A DNA stretch of 56,771 nt from an uncultured Desulfuromonadales bacterium (GTDB lineage: Bacteria > Desulfobacterota > Desulfuromonadia > Desulfuromonadales > Geopsychrobacteraceae), in NCBI GenBank assembly GCA_945787295.1, contig CALZHQ010000005.1, forward strand, positions 1 through 56,771. Reading direction: 5' to 3'. This document shows, piece after piece, positions 27,379 through 35,978 of this stretch. A program made the position numbers and the translations under genes. Within the stretch, counting starts at the first letter, position 1; the number at the start of each line of letters is the position of its first letter. The notes beneath the pieces are model-generated. The model was not told the DNA's origin, searched no databases, and saw nothing but the letters and a program-made list of their open reading frames with translations.

Positions 27379-28047
27379 ATGCTAAGTGAATACAAAAAAA
27401 TTATCGCAATTTTTGGCCTTGTTGCCTTCCTTGTGTCCTGTCTGTTTACGGTCAGTTTTGCTGATGATCGGCGTGACAGTTACGAGAAGAAAAGACGGTT
27501 CGAAAAATACGAAACGAAACGTGAGCGGTACTCGCGGCCTGAGCGTCACGACAGCGATAGTGATGATGATCGTGATGATAGCGACTCTGACAGCGATGAC
27601 GACGCAGCACCGGCACCGATTCCGGTCCCAATGCCTGATCCGAAGCCGACTCCGATTCCTGATCCTGTTCCGGTCCCGACTCCGACTCCGGTCCCGACTC
27701 CGACTCCGACTCCGACTCCGACTCCGGTCCCGACTCCGACTCCGACTCCGACTCCGACTCCGACTCCGACTCCGACTCCGACTCCGACTCCGACTCCGAC
27801 TCCGACTCCGACTCCGGTCCCGACCCCGGTCCCGACCCCGGTCCCGACTCCGGTCCCGACTCCGGTCCCGACTCCGGTCCCGACCCCTGATCCGGTCCCG
27901 GCACCTCTTGACGGCGCTCAAGTCTACAATGACAATTGTGCCGGGTGCCACGGTCAGGGCAAATTTGGTGACAATGTTCCCAACAATCATATCGGCGGTC
28001 GGGTCAACTTGACCCCAGCTGAACTGGAAGCCATAAACTCCCTTTAA
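27379..28047 (+). CDS. PT-repeat monohaem c-type cytochrome, PgcA-like
   Basis: 222 residues. A signal sequence (about 1-28; the LVSC at 18-21 could also be a lipobox) leads to a highly charged stretch rich in Arg/Lys then Asp/Ser (30-75). A Pro-Thr/Pro-Val repeat of about 95 residues follows, then one short haem domain with CAGCH near residue 193. G. sulfurreducens PgcA, a GEMM-regulated cytochrome used in extracellular metal reduction, also has haem domains joined by PT repeats, but with three haems. Here there is one, and no Met follows the CxxCH, so the sixth ligand is unclear. Location outside the inner membrane is likely. A role in extracellular electron transfer is inference. Confidence 0.85.
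   Translation: MLSEYKKIIAIFGLVAFLVSCLFTVSFADDRRDSYEKKRRFEKYETKRERYSRPERHDSDSDDDRDDSDSDSDDDAAPAPIPVPMPDPKPTPIPDPVPVPTPTPVPTPTPTPTPTPVPTPTPTPTPTPTPTPTPTPTPTPTPTPTPVPTPVPTPVPTPVPTPVPTPVPTPDPVPAPLDGAQVYNDNCAGCHGQGKFGDNVPNNHIGGRVNLTPAELEAINSL
27667..27892 (+). repeat. Hexanucleotide tandem repeat encoding the PT/PV tract
   Basis: Repeats of ACTCCG (Thr-Pro) interrupted by GTCCCG (Val-Pro), with some ACCCCG variants. A unit of six keeps the frame, so slippage would change tract length without truncating the protein. The opposite strand and other frames are open here only because of the repeat. Confidence 0.9.
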
Positions 28048-28071
28048 TCAGTGTGCCTCAGCTGAACATAA

Positions 28072-28102
28072 AACTGCTCTCCCTTCGGGGAGGGCAGTTT
28101 TT
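28072..28102 (+). terminator. Intrinsic terminator after the PT-repeat cytochrome gene
   Basis: AACTGCTCTCCC (28072-28083) pairs with GGGAGGGCAGTT (28088-28099) through a TTCG loop (one T-G wobble), followed by a T run. It stands between the cytochrome and the TolC-like gene, which has only 32 bases for its own promoter. Partial read-through is therefore plausible. Confidence 0.82.
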
Positions 28103-28134
28103 CCGTATTAACTGAAAAAAGGAAAATATAGTCG

Positions 28135-30330
28135 ATGTCCCCCAACTTTTATCGGATTCTTCCGGTATTACTGTCGTTTCTGCTGGTGTCTCTGGCGCAT
28201 GGCAATGATCTGCCGGATAAAGTCAATTTATCATTGAAATCAGCAATGGCGATGGCGATCCGCAATAATCTCGACTTGCGGGTCGATGCCCTTGATTCCT
28301 CGATGGCAGAAGCCAATTTACACCGGAGTCGCGGACTTTATAACCCCTATCTGAGCCTTTCAGCCAACCGTGGGCAGACCTATTATACCGGTGAAACCTA
28401 TGGCATCAATGACACCACTACAGCGTTCAGCTTGACGCAATATCTGCCGAGTGGCGGTAGCCTCAGCGCCTCAACCCAGACTGGCTATTCGACCCCCGCC
28501 TCCGATTTTCCGGACGATGATTGGACCGACTGGTACACTTCGGTCGGCCTTAGCGTCAGTCAGCCGCTGTTGAAATACTTCGGCAAGGAAGCGACAGAGC
28601 TCAATATTTCGCTGGCAGCCTATGATCATGAGGATTCTATTGAGCGGTTTCGTCTCTCTGTCATCGATACGGTTTACGCGGTGATTAAAGCTTATAACCG
28701 ACTCTACCGGTTGCGGGTGGATCTCATTTCACGGCAACAGGCGCTCGACTCGGCACGCCAACTGTTGGAAAGAATCAAGCAGCAGGATAAGACGGGTGAA
28801 CAGCAGGGGGTGTCTTTGGCAAATGCCGAATACGCCATCAGCCAACGTCTGAAAGAATCGGTCGATGCTGAAACCAAGATCAAGGATCAGGAAGCGGATC
28901 TGCGTTACCTGATCGGCGTGGAGGCCAAGGCGACCCTGGTTCCGGTTGACCCTCCGTCCCGCGAGGAGCCGATGGAAACTGAGGCGCAGGCGATCAGTCT
29001 GGCCTTGGAGCATCGCTCCGAGTTGAAACAGCTGCGTCTCGAATTAAAGTCCAGCGCATTGCAACAGCGGGTCGCCAAAAGAAATTTACTGCCCAACCTT
29101 TCGATCAATGCCGGTGCTGGCTTCAGGGGCATTGAGGACAAGTTCAGTGACAGCGTAGAACAGATCCGTGACGGCAAGGGCCGCTGGTGGACAGCTGGAC
29201 TGCAATTCAGCGTTCCGCTGGGCAATACCGTGGCTAAAAACGATTATCGTCACAATAGACTGAGGACCAGGCAGATAAAAAATCAGCTGGCCGCTCTTGA
29301 ATGGAAATTGCGCGATGCTATTGAAGAGGATATGCGTGAATTGATATCCGCCCGGATTCAACGTCAGGTGGCGGATAAAGCAGTCAAAGCGGCTAAACAG
29401 CGGTTAGCGCAATATCGGCAGAGTCTGAAAAACAATACTTCAAAGGTTCAAGATCTGTTGAATGCGGAAAACGACCTGGTCAATGCGCAGAATAATCAGA
29501 CCGAAGCCCTGGAAGATTTCGCCAATGCGGTCGCCTTGCTGTGGATGGATGCCGGGGTGCTGCTTGAGCGGCTGAACATCCATTTTGATACCAGCCAACC
29601 GGAGAAATTAACCGACGGAACTGAACCGATCTCATACCCGGTATCCAGCCCTGTGCCGTTGGCTCAGAAGAAAGTAATCGAAACAACAGCTCCTTTGCCG
29701 AAGTCGGACAAAGCGACTATGCCGCCCGCTGCGACGGCTTCCTCGGCAACGGACTCCGAAGCTCAGTCCTCTCAGGCCGCAAAACTGCCACCCGAAGAGG
29801 TCGCTATAACCGTGCCGGAAACTCAGTCCAAGCCGCTCCCGGCGGAACAGGCTGATAACCTTGCTGGAAGTGGGTTGTACACGCTGAAGATCGGTGAGTA
29901 TGCCTCCTCCGAGTTAGCTGCAACACAAAATAAAGTGATAAGCGCCGGGCTGCTGCCGCGGGTCTCAGCCGGAAGCAAACAGCCAAGGCAAGTGATCCGT
30001 CTTAACGCTGGCGACTACCTGACTCAGGCAGACGCGCAAAAGGAGTTAGACAGATTGCATGCTGCCAATGGCGGAGGCTTTATCCTCAATCGGGGCAAGG
30101 CAGGCTACCGCCTCTATGCCGGTTCTTTCTTCAGCCAGAACAGCGCGCAGAAGGAGCAGCAACGACTTGCGGCGCTCGGCCTCAAATTGACCCTGGAAGA
30201 ATCAACGGTCATGCTGCCGACATCGCTGTTAACCGCCGGCCGATTCACAACTCGTGAAGACGCACTGGAGAGTGCCAACAAGCTGGAGAGTTTGGGAGTA
30301 GAATCGGTCGTGGAGAAGATGACGGAATAA
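28135..30330 (+). CDS. TolC-family outer-membrane channel protein with C-terminal SPOR-like repeats
   Basis: 731 residues. Signal peptide (about 1-23); TolC/OEP region (about 30-480) with the typical start VNLSLKSAMAMAIRNNLDLRV, Tyr/Ser-rich beta segments and long Gln-rich coiled helices repeated twice. A Pro/Ala/Ser-rich linker (about 490-580) follows, then a region of SPOR-like repeats (about 580-731): YTLKIGEYASSELAATQNKV, YRLYAGSFFSQNSAQKEQQR, and LLTAGRFTTREDALESANKL. Family knowledge: TolC forms the outer duct of export systems; SPOR domains bind denuded peptidoglycan. The fusion could anchor the channel to the wall (inference). No inner-membrane pump genes are adjacent. Confidence 0.85.
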   Translation: MSPNFYRILPVLLSFLLVSLAHGNDLPDKVNLSLKSAMAMAIRNNLDLRVDALDSSMAEANLHRSRGLYNPYLSLSANRGQTYYTGETYGINDTTTAFSLTQYLPSGGSLSASTQTGYSTPASDFPDDDWTDWYTSVGLSVSQPLLKYFGKEATELNISLAAYDHEDSIERFRLSVIDTVYAVIKAYNRLYRLRVDLISRQQALDSARQLLERIKQQDKTGEQQGVSLANAEYAISQRLKESVDAETKIKDQEADLRYLIGVEAKATLVPVDPPSREEPMETEAQAISLALEHRSELKQLRLELKSSALQQRVAKRNLLPNLSINAGAGFRGIEDKFSDSVEQIRDGKGRWWTAGLQFSVPLGNTVAKNDYRHNRLRTRQIKNQLAALEWKLRDAIEEDMRELISARIQRQVADKAVKAAKQRLAQYRQSLKNNTSKVQDLLNAENDLVNAQNNQTEALEDFANAVALLWMDAGVLLERLNIHFDTSQPEKLTDGTEPISYPVSSPVPLAQKKVIETTAPLPKSDKATMPPAATASSATDSEAQSSQAAKLPPEEVAITVPETQSKPLPAEQADNLAGSGLYTLKIGEYASSELAATQNKVISAGLLPRVSAGSKQPRQVIRLNAGDYLTQADAQKELDRLHAANGGGFILNRGKAGYRLYAGSFFSQNSAQKEQQRLAALGLKLTLEESTVMLPTSLLTAGRFTTREDALESANKLESLGVESVVEKMTE

Positions 30331-30356
30331 CCAGTCGCATGAAAAGGGGAGTAAAG

Positions 30357-31682
30357 ATGTCTGCACATAATAGTCATAAGTATATCGCCTGGATATTGTT
30401 TCTTACTCTTGTTGGCGCATACTTGCTGATGGCTGTTTATTTTCCCCATGCTTACATCATTGCCACCTATGAAGACCTGATTGGTGAATGGGCGCAGGTT
30501 TTTCTTTTCTCTTTCACCATGCTGTTGGCTGCCCGGCAAGCATACAGTTCTTCGCGCTTTCGGCTCTTTTTCAGCCTGCTTGCTCTGGCCTGCCTGTACG
30601 TTGCCGGTGAAGAGATTTCCTGGGGACAACGGCTGTTCGACATTCCTACGCCGGAATTCTTCAGTGCTCACAACCTGCAGCAGGAAACCAACCTGCATAA
30701 TTTTTTTACCGGACCGATCAGCACCCTCACCAAACAAGGGATCGAATACTGCATTGCTGCCGGGCTGGTCGGCTATGGCTTGCTCTATCCCTGGCATCTG
30801 CAGCGCCGGATGCAAGCAGCCCTCTGGTTGGAGGGAAAAGGGCTGGCTGCTCCACCACTCTATCTCTGGCCATTCTTTGTCCTTAGTGGGGTTCTCGAAC
30901 TCGGCCTGGTTCATTTCAACGAAGCGGAAATCGCTGAAATCCTCATCCCCTTTGCTCTGGCGGTCATGACTTTACACTATCGGCTGGTAAATCATCAGCA
31001 GGCCGATAGCCAACAGTCCAAGGCCTTGGATCGCTCCCATTCAATCAATCTTGCTTGGCAGAATGCTCTGCTGTTTGTTTGCGTTGTCGGCCTGGCGATC
31101 AGTACCACGTTAGCCTGTTATGCTTCCCCCAGGTTGGGACCCGAGATGGCTGGCCGCTATTACAATGGGGTCGAGAAGTTCGCCGGGCGGTATAAGCGTA
31201 TTAAACAGTGGGATACGGCCGCTCAACTCTATTTGGAAATTCAGCAAGAGGAACCGGAGCGCGCCTCGATACGGCGAAACCTGTTTCTCTGCTATGAACA
31301 ATTGGGGCAATTGGACGAGGCGCGCTGGCAGCTGGATAAAGCGATTGAGATCGATCTGCAGCGACTGATCGACAAGCCGGGCAGCGTTGCCGCGCATATC
31401 TCGCTGGTGCGCAACTATCAGCTGATCGATGATCGGCAGAAGATGCAGCAGTATCTACAGCAGGCCTTGGCGATCGGCCTGGCTAACAAGACCGCCGATC
31501 CGCAAAATCCTGGCACCGCGTATTGGTTGGGTCGCAGTTACGAGTTGCAGGGTGATTATGCTGCCGCTTATCGTGAGTTTGAGCGGGCCGTCAACTTGCA
31601 GCCCGACCGGCTCAAATATCGAAAAGCCCTGCTGGCGACCAGGCGTCAGCTCACAGAGCAACAGCAAGCCGAAAAGTCTTGA
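30357..31682 (+). CDS. Polytopic membrane protein with C-terminal TPR domain
   Basis: 441 residues. The first 270 residues contain about seven hydrophobic segments with a conserved-looking loop YVAGEEISWGQRLFDIPTPEFF and ETNLHNFF. After the last segment (about 235-255) a soluble TPR-like region follows, with repeats such as AAQLYLEIQQEEPERASIRRN, QLGQLDEARWQLDKAIEI and GDYAAAYREFERAVNLQPDR. I do not know a named function. The start follows AAAAGGGGAGTAAAG, 26 bases after the TolC-like gene, so cotranscription is likely. Confidence 0.75.
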   Translation: MSAHNSHKYIAWILFLTLVGAYLLMAVYFPHAYIIATYEDLIGEWAQVFLFSFTMLLAARQAYSSSRFRLFFSLLALACLYVAGEEISWGQRLFDIPTPEFFSAHNLQQETNLHNFFTGPISTLTKQGIEYCIAAGLVGYGLLYPWHLQRRMQAALWLEGKGLAAPPLYLWPFFVLSGVLELGLVHFNEAEIAEILIPFALAVMTLHYRLVNHQQADSQQSKALDRSHSINLAWQNALLFVCVVGLAISTTLACYASPRLGPEMAGRYYNGVEKFAGRYKRIKQWDTAAQLYLEIQQEEPERASIRRNLFLCYEQLGQLDEARWQLDKAIEIDLQRLIDKPGSVAAHISLVRNYQLIDDRQKMQQYLQQALAIGLANKTADPQNPGTAYWLGRSYELQGDYAAAYREFERAVNLQPDRLKYRKALLATRRQLTEQQQAEKS

Positions 31683-31713
31683 GCCCGGAGGGGCTTCTTA
31701 GGTCGTGGAGCGC

Positions 31714-32925
31714 TTACTCAGGGTTTTTATCAACCACCCTGATGATGACCGTGTAGAGAGGTTTGCCTTCCGCTTCTGAAGCCAGAACCAGAGTCATCTC
31801 AACATTTTCCAGCTGTCCGGTGGCATGACGCAGCAGATCGCAGACCGGATCATTTTCATTTGCCAGTTTGTCAAACTGTGCAACTCTCTGCTGCAGGGTT
31901 TTGCCATCTTTCAGGTAATCAAAGATACTTTCTCCCAAAAGACGGTGTCTTGAAATTCCGAAAAGCTCTTCTGCCTGTTGATTGGATATAACGATTTTGC
32001 CATTTTCCAGAAAGGTGACGATTGCTGACTGGGCCGCTTCTATGAGACTTCGATATCGATCTTCAGACTCCTGGCGCTGTAAAGTCGTATGATCCAGCTG
32101 CTCCATCATCTGGTTAAAATCGATCAGGAGCTGGCCGACTTCATCCCTGGATGTTGGGGTTGGAATCCTTTCGCTGAGATCACCGGTTGAGGTGACCCGG
32201 TGGATGGCAGTTGACGCCAGCTGAATCGGATTGATGATGATTTGTCGCACCAGGATCAGCGTCACCAAGACAACGATCAGCAGAATACCACCAAGGTAGA
32301 TGAGCTCATGTTGCAAACTGGCGGCGACCTCGCCATAAAGGGCGGCCATCGGTTTGCTGAAAGAGACCGCGCCAATGACTTCTCCCAGATGATAATTGTA
32401 AGAATTGTGACCTTCGGGGAAACGATTCTTGATAAATGCCGGAGCGGCCTCATAGGTGCCGTGGCATCTCAGGCATGAGGCATCTGCAAGCAACGGCTTC
32501 ATATAGCGGAACAGGTCCTGGCCGTCGCTTTTGGTCACCTGGTAGGTTTCAGGTTTTAACTGGGTTTCAAATGCTTTTAACTCTTCTGTTTCGTAAGCGT
32601 CGGGCCGATTGTCGGGGTTTCGATATCTGAGAGAAACCTGGCGCACCGTATAGCGGCTGTCTTTGGAGATCTTTTTGGCAATCTGGGTTGCGACCACCTG
32701 GGGAACCAGGGCGTAGTTATTCTCCGGCTCATCGCCAACGATTTCCGACATGTGATCAAAGGTTTCCAGCAGCTGCCGGGCAACGCTTTGCCCCTCTTCC
32801 AGAGCGACTCTCTGTACCAGCTGCTGTTGGTCCCGGTAGGTCAAAATAGCGATCAGCAGGAACAAACAGAATAACAAGGTTGCGAGAATTAAATTGAATT
32901 TTGTGCTGAGCTTGAAGCTGACCAT
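31714..32925 (-). CDS. Haem-c-binding DUF3365 sensor with HAMP and PAS domains
   Basis: 403 residues. N-terminal membrane helix (about 12-32), periplasmic DUF3365 (Tll0287-like) domain with the haem c motif SCLRCHG and downstream GEVIGAVSFSKP, second membrane helix, HAMP (about 230-285), and a PAS domain with YRSLIEAAQSAIVTFLENGK. The protein ends after PAS: no kinase, cyclase or chemotaxis output module. Such sensors probably report periplasmic redox state or gas ligands. The start at 32925 follows GGAGGTTCA. Output must be through a partner, or the gene is truncated (the stop is clean and no remnant follows). Confidence 0.88.
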   Translation of the reverse strand: MVSFKLSTKFNLILATLLFCLFLLIAILTYRDQQQLVQRVALEEGQSVARQLLETFDHMSEIVGDEPENNYALVPQVVATQIAKKISKDSRYTVRQVSLRYRNPDNRPDAYETEELKAFETQLKPETYQVTKSDGQDLFRYMKPLLADASCLRCHGTYEAAPAFIKNRFPEGHNSYNYHLGEVIGAVSFSKPMAALYGEVAASLQHELIYLGGILLIVVLVTLILVRQIIINPIQLASTAIHRVTSTGDLSERIPTPTSRDEVGQLLIDFNQMMEQLDHTTLQRQESEDRYRSLIEAAQSAIVTFLENGKIVISNQQAEELFGISRHRLLGESIFDYLKDGKTLQQRVAQFDKLANENDPVCDLLRHATGQLENVEMTLVLASEAEGKPLYTVIIRVVDKNPE

Positions 32926-33297
32926 TGAACCTCCGGAGATCATCAGCGCAGATTGCATCGAGATGAGGATGAAAACTATACCACTTTACTGCGAATGCTC
33001 AGGGTTGGTCAAAGTCTACGGCATATCCTGAAAAAAAAGCTATTAACAGACGACCCTGCGGCGGGTTGCATCTTGACCTTGCTGGTCGCTGGCCCCTTGC
33101 CAAGGAAATCTTTCCATGGTCTCCGTCTGCCAGAATGAAGCTGCCGACAAACCAATACGTCTGGCGCGAAAAACTCAGCTGATAGCAGTCATTGAGAATT
33201 GCAGCCACTGCCAATGTTGCCTCGCCGAATGCCGGGCTTGTGGTGCTCAGGAGGCCCAGACACCTATCCAGCGCTGCGGGGTGGATGATCCGCTCCT
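32926..33297. other. Gap between sensor and acyl-CoA synthetase genes
   Basis: 372 bases without a supported gene. Small frames exist on both strands, including a Cys-rich plus-strand frame (33116-33412) that runs into the end of the acyl-CoA synthetase gene. None has a good ribosome binding site or a recognised domain. No strong terminator was found. Confidence 0.4.
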
Positions 33298-35202
33298 TTA
33301 TTTAAGCAGCTTGCCGATGATCTCCCGGTATTTGGTTTCGATGACGTGGCGTTTCTTTTTCAAGGTGTTGGTCAGCTCTTCCCCGGCTTTAAATTCCTTG
33401 TCGAGAAAATGAATGTTCTGCAGCTTCTCAAACGGTTTGAAGCCCTTTTTCGGTTGCAGTAACTTGTTCATCTCGGCCTTGACCCGCTCGAGCACCTGCT
33501 TGTCTTTCAGCAGCTGTTCGTTTGATGCCGATTTGCGCTCGAACTTGCTGCTGACAAAATCCCGCAGCTGCTCGAAATCGGGAACAATCAGCGCGCCGAG
33601 GCCTTTTTTGTCCTGCCCGACCAGCACCGCGTCGCTGACGAACGGCAGCTGGGTGATGGTCGATTCGATCCGGCTCGGGTCGATATTTTCGCCACTGGCC
33701 AGGACGATAATCTCCTTGGAGCGGCCGGTAATGACCAGCTCGCCGCTTAAGGTCAGTTTGCCGAGGTCACCGGTCTTGAAGAAGCCATCCTCTGTGAAGG
33801 CCTTGGCGTTCTCCTCGTCATTCTGATAATAGCCGGGAAACACCTGCTCGCCGCGCAGCTGGATTTCCCCCTCTGCGCCGGCCGGTAACTCGCGGCCCTG
33901 TTCATCGACAATCCGCAGTTCGGTCCCCGTGATCGGTGGTCCCAGGGTACCGAAAGTCAGGCAGTTGAGCGCCCGTCCGGCAATCGCCGGGGCGCATTCG
34001 GTCATCCCGTAAGCATTGACGATGCGGATACCGATGGCATCAATCCATTCATCCAGATAAGGGGGCAGGCTGCCGCCGCCGCTGATCGCTATCCGCAAGC
34101 GACCGCCGAACTTCTCCTGCACCAGGGCCAGCTTTTTCTGCGCCAGCTTGTAGAGCGGCGAGAGCAGAAACAGCAGGATGGTCGAACGGGTCTTTTGCCA
34201 GTGGTATTGCCAAAAGGTCTGTTTTTCGAACCGCGGCAAATGGTTCTGCAGCACCCGCTGATGATAGCGGCTGCGGATCGCGACCTTGACCAGCAGTTTG
34301 AAAATCCGCGCTTTTTTCGGGTCCTGTTTTTCCAGGGTCTGGTTGATCTTGCTGTACATCGATTCCCAGAGCCGCGGTACCGTGGCGACCAGGGTCGGCT
34401 GGTATTTTTCCAGGTCGGCGGCAAAGGTTTTCACCGTTGAATAGACGGTGCAGCAGCCTCTTGACAGGGCCAGGTACTCGGCGACACGTTCAAAAATATG
34501 CCAGCTCGGCAGGATCGAGACCCAGCGATCGCTCTCTTCCAGGGCGATCAGTTCCGGCAGGTGGCGTACGTTGTACATGATGTTGCGGTGGGTCAGCACC
34601 ACGCCCTTGGGGGTGCCGGTGGTGCCCGAGGTATAGATCAGGGTAAAGGTGTCATCCAGCGTCAGTCCATAGCGCCGGGCGATAAACTCGTCGCGGTCGG
34701 CCTTGCTGATGCTGCGATCCTTGAGGATATCGTTGTAGCTGTAAATATTATCGAACCACTTGTGGGTTTTGCCCCCCTCGATCACAAAAATCGCCCGCAG
34801 CCCTTTCAGTTCTTTAAGCATCTTTTCATGGGCTTTGAGCAGCTGCTCGGTTTCGATGACCAGAAATTCGCACTGCGCATGCGCGATGATAAATTCCAGC
34901 TCGGGGGTCGGGGTGTCACTGCCACGCGGGACACTGATCGCCCCCAGTGAAACCAGCGCATAATCGGTGACCAGCCAGGCGTAGCGGTTATCGGAAAGCA
35001 GCATCACCTTGCTGTCTTTCTCGACTTTATGCCCTTGAAAGGCCTTGGCGAGAATCACAGCATCGTCATATAGTTTCTGGTAGCTGACCTCAAATTCAAC
35101 GTTTGCGGCACGGTAGATAAAAGCGGTTCGCTCGGCATATTCGTGGCTGCTGTGCAGCAGCATGTCGAACAGGGTGCCAATAGGTGGGGCGCTAGATGCC
35201 AT
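33298..35202 (-). CDS. Long-chain fatty-acid-CoA ligase (AMP-forming)
   Basis: 634 residues of the ANL adenylating superfamily. The P-loop-like motif TLIYTSGTTGTPKGVVLTHRN is followed by NAYGMTECAPAIAGR, the hinge region FFKTGDLGKLTLSGELVITGRSKEIIV and the C-terminal domain. The length and the linker resemble eukaryotic-type long-chain acyl-CoA synthetases (FAA1/FadD15-like). It activates fatty acids for beta-oxidation or lipid synthesis at the membrane. The start follows GAGAGAGACC. No other beta-oxidation genes are adjacent. Confidence 0.92.
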   Translation of the reverse strand: MASSAPPIGTLFDMLLHSSHEYAERTAFIYRAANVEFEVSYQKLYDDAVILAKAFQGHKVEKDSKVMLLSDNRYAWLVTDYALVSLGAISVPRGSDTPTPELEFIIAHAQCEFLVIETEQLLKAHEKMLKELKGLRAIFVIEGGKTHKWFDNIYSYNDILKDRSISKADRDEFIARRYGLTLDDTFTLIYTSGTTGTPKGVVLTHRNIMYNVRHLPELIALEESDRWVSILPSWHIFERVAEYLALSRGCCTVYSTVKTFAADLEKYQPTLVATVPRLWESMYSKINQTLEKQDPKKARIFKLLVKVAIRSRYHQRVLQNHLPRFEKQTFWQYHWQKTRSTILLFLLSPLYKLAQKKLALVQEKFGGRLRIAISGGGSLPPYLDEWIDAIGIRIVNAYGMTECAPAIAGRALNCLTFGTLGPPITGTELRIVDEQGRELPAGAEGEIQLRGEQVFPGYYQNDEENAKAFTEDGFFKTGDLGKLTLSGELVITGRSKEIIVLASGENIDPSRIESTITQLPFVSDAVLVGQDKKGLGALIVPDFEQLRDFVSSKFERKSASNEQLLKDKQVLERVKAEMNKLLQPKKGFKPFEKLQNIHFLDKEFKAGEELTNTLKKKRHVIETKYREIIGKLLK

Positions 35203-35313
35203 GGTCTCTCTCGCACTGAGGGTGGAATTTCACTATAGCATTTTTTGCAGGATCTGCTATATTTGAGACTGTTAATTGTTTTACTGTACGATTCCTTGGA
35301 TAAGAGCGAAAAA

Positions 35314-35688
35314 ATGAAAAAGCGGATTGTGATTATTGATGATGATCAGCTGATTCTGGAAACGGCCGGAGAGTTCTTGCGTAATGCCGGCTACCAGGTC
35401 GAGACCAGTGATTGTGCAATCTCCTCAAACACCCTGATCTACACCGAGCCGGAACCCGACCTGCTGATTCTTGATGTGATGATGCCGTTGATGAGCGGTG
35501 ATTACAAACTGAAAAAACTGAAAAGCCGCGAAGACAGCCGCAATATCCCGGTGTTGCTGATCTCGGCCAAGCCTGAGGCGGAGCTCAAAGAACTGGCGGA
35601 AGGGGCTGGCGCCGACGGTTTTCTGACCAAGCCATTGAGTGAAAGAGCTTTACTGCAGGCGGTCCGCTTGTTGCTGCGCGCTGATTAA
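35314..35688 (+). CDS. Single-domain response regulator (CheY-like)
   Basis: 124 residues, one receiver domain with IIDDDQLILET, phospho-acceptor Asp in DLLILDVMMPLMSG, and Lys in GFLTKPLSERAL. There is no output domain. It is likely to act as a phosphotransfer intermediate or through protein contacts. An in-frame extension of 23 residues upstream lacks a ribosome binding site; AAGAGCG precedes the chosen ATG. A terminator follows, so it is transcribed separately from the hybrid kinase downstream. Confidence 0.9.
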   Translation: MKKRIVIIDDDQLILETAGEFLRNAGYQVETSDCAISSNTLIYTEPEPDLLILDVMMPLMSGDYKLKKLKSREDSRNIPVLLISAKPEAELKELAEGAGADGFLTKPLSERALLQAVRLLLRAD

Positions 35689-35712
35689 CATTGCATCGCC
35701 ATAAATGATCGG

Positions 35713-35742
35713 AGGCCTTCCTGATAGCGGGAAGGCCTTTTT
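35713..35742 (+). terminator. Intrinsic terminator
   Basis: A perfect 9-bp stem, AGGCCTTCC (35713-35721) with GGAAGGCCT (35730-35738), 8-base loop, then TTTT. It follows the CheY-like gene. Confidence 0.85.
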
Positions 35743-35978
35743 ACGTGATTCTAAATGTGCTGGCTCGGCAATTTATGCTCATAATTCATTGACTTTCTCC
35801 CGTCAGAATGGTTGAATTGGACTGGATTAATGTGAGGGCTCTATGAACCTATTTTGGGGCATGCTGCCCTGTTTCGGAAGAGCTATTTGTTTGAAGGTCA
35901 TCGAGAGTGCCAGGCTTGAGTTGGTTCGCGGCTGCTGAGGCTGGCATACATCGTCGAGACAGCCTACGAGCGAGGCAA

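Noticed and set aside
27382..28012. Long Arg/Ser-rich frames on both strands across the PT repeat
   Set aside because: They are artefacts of the hexanucleotide repeat, which is open in several frames. They lack ribosome binding sites, and the PT frame alone has a signal sequence and a haem motif.
33116..33412. Cys-rich plus-strand frame suggestive of an iron-sulfur protein
   Set aside because: Cys spacing does not match a ferredoxin motif, it overlaps the end of the acyl-CoA synthetase gene, and it has no ribosome binding site.
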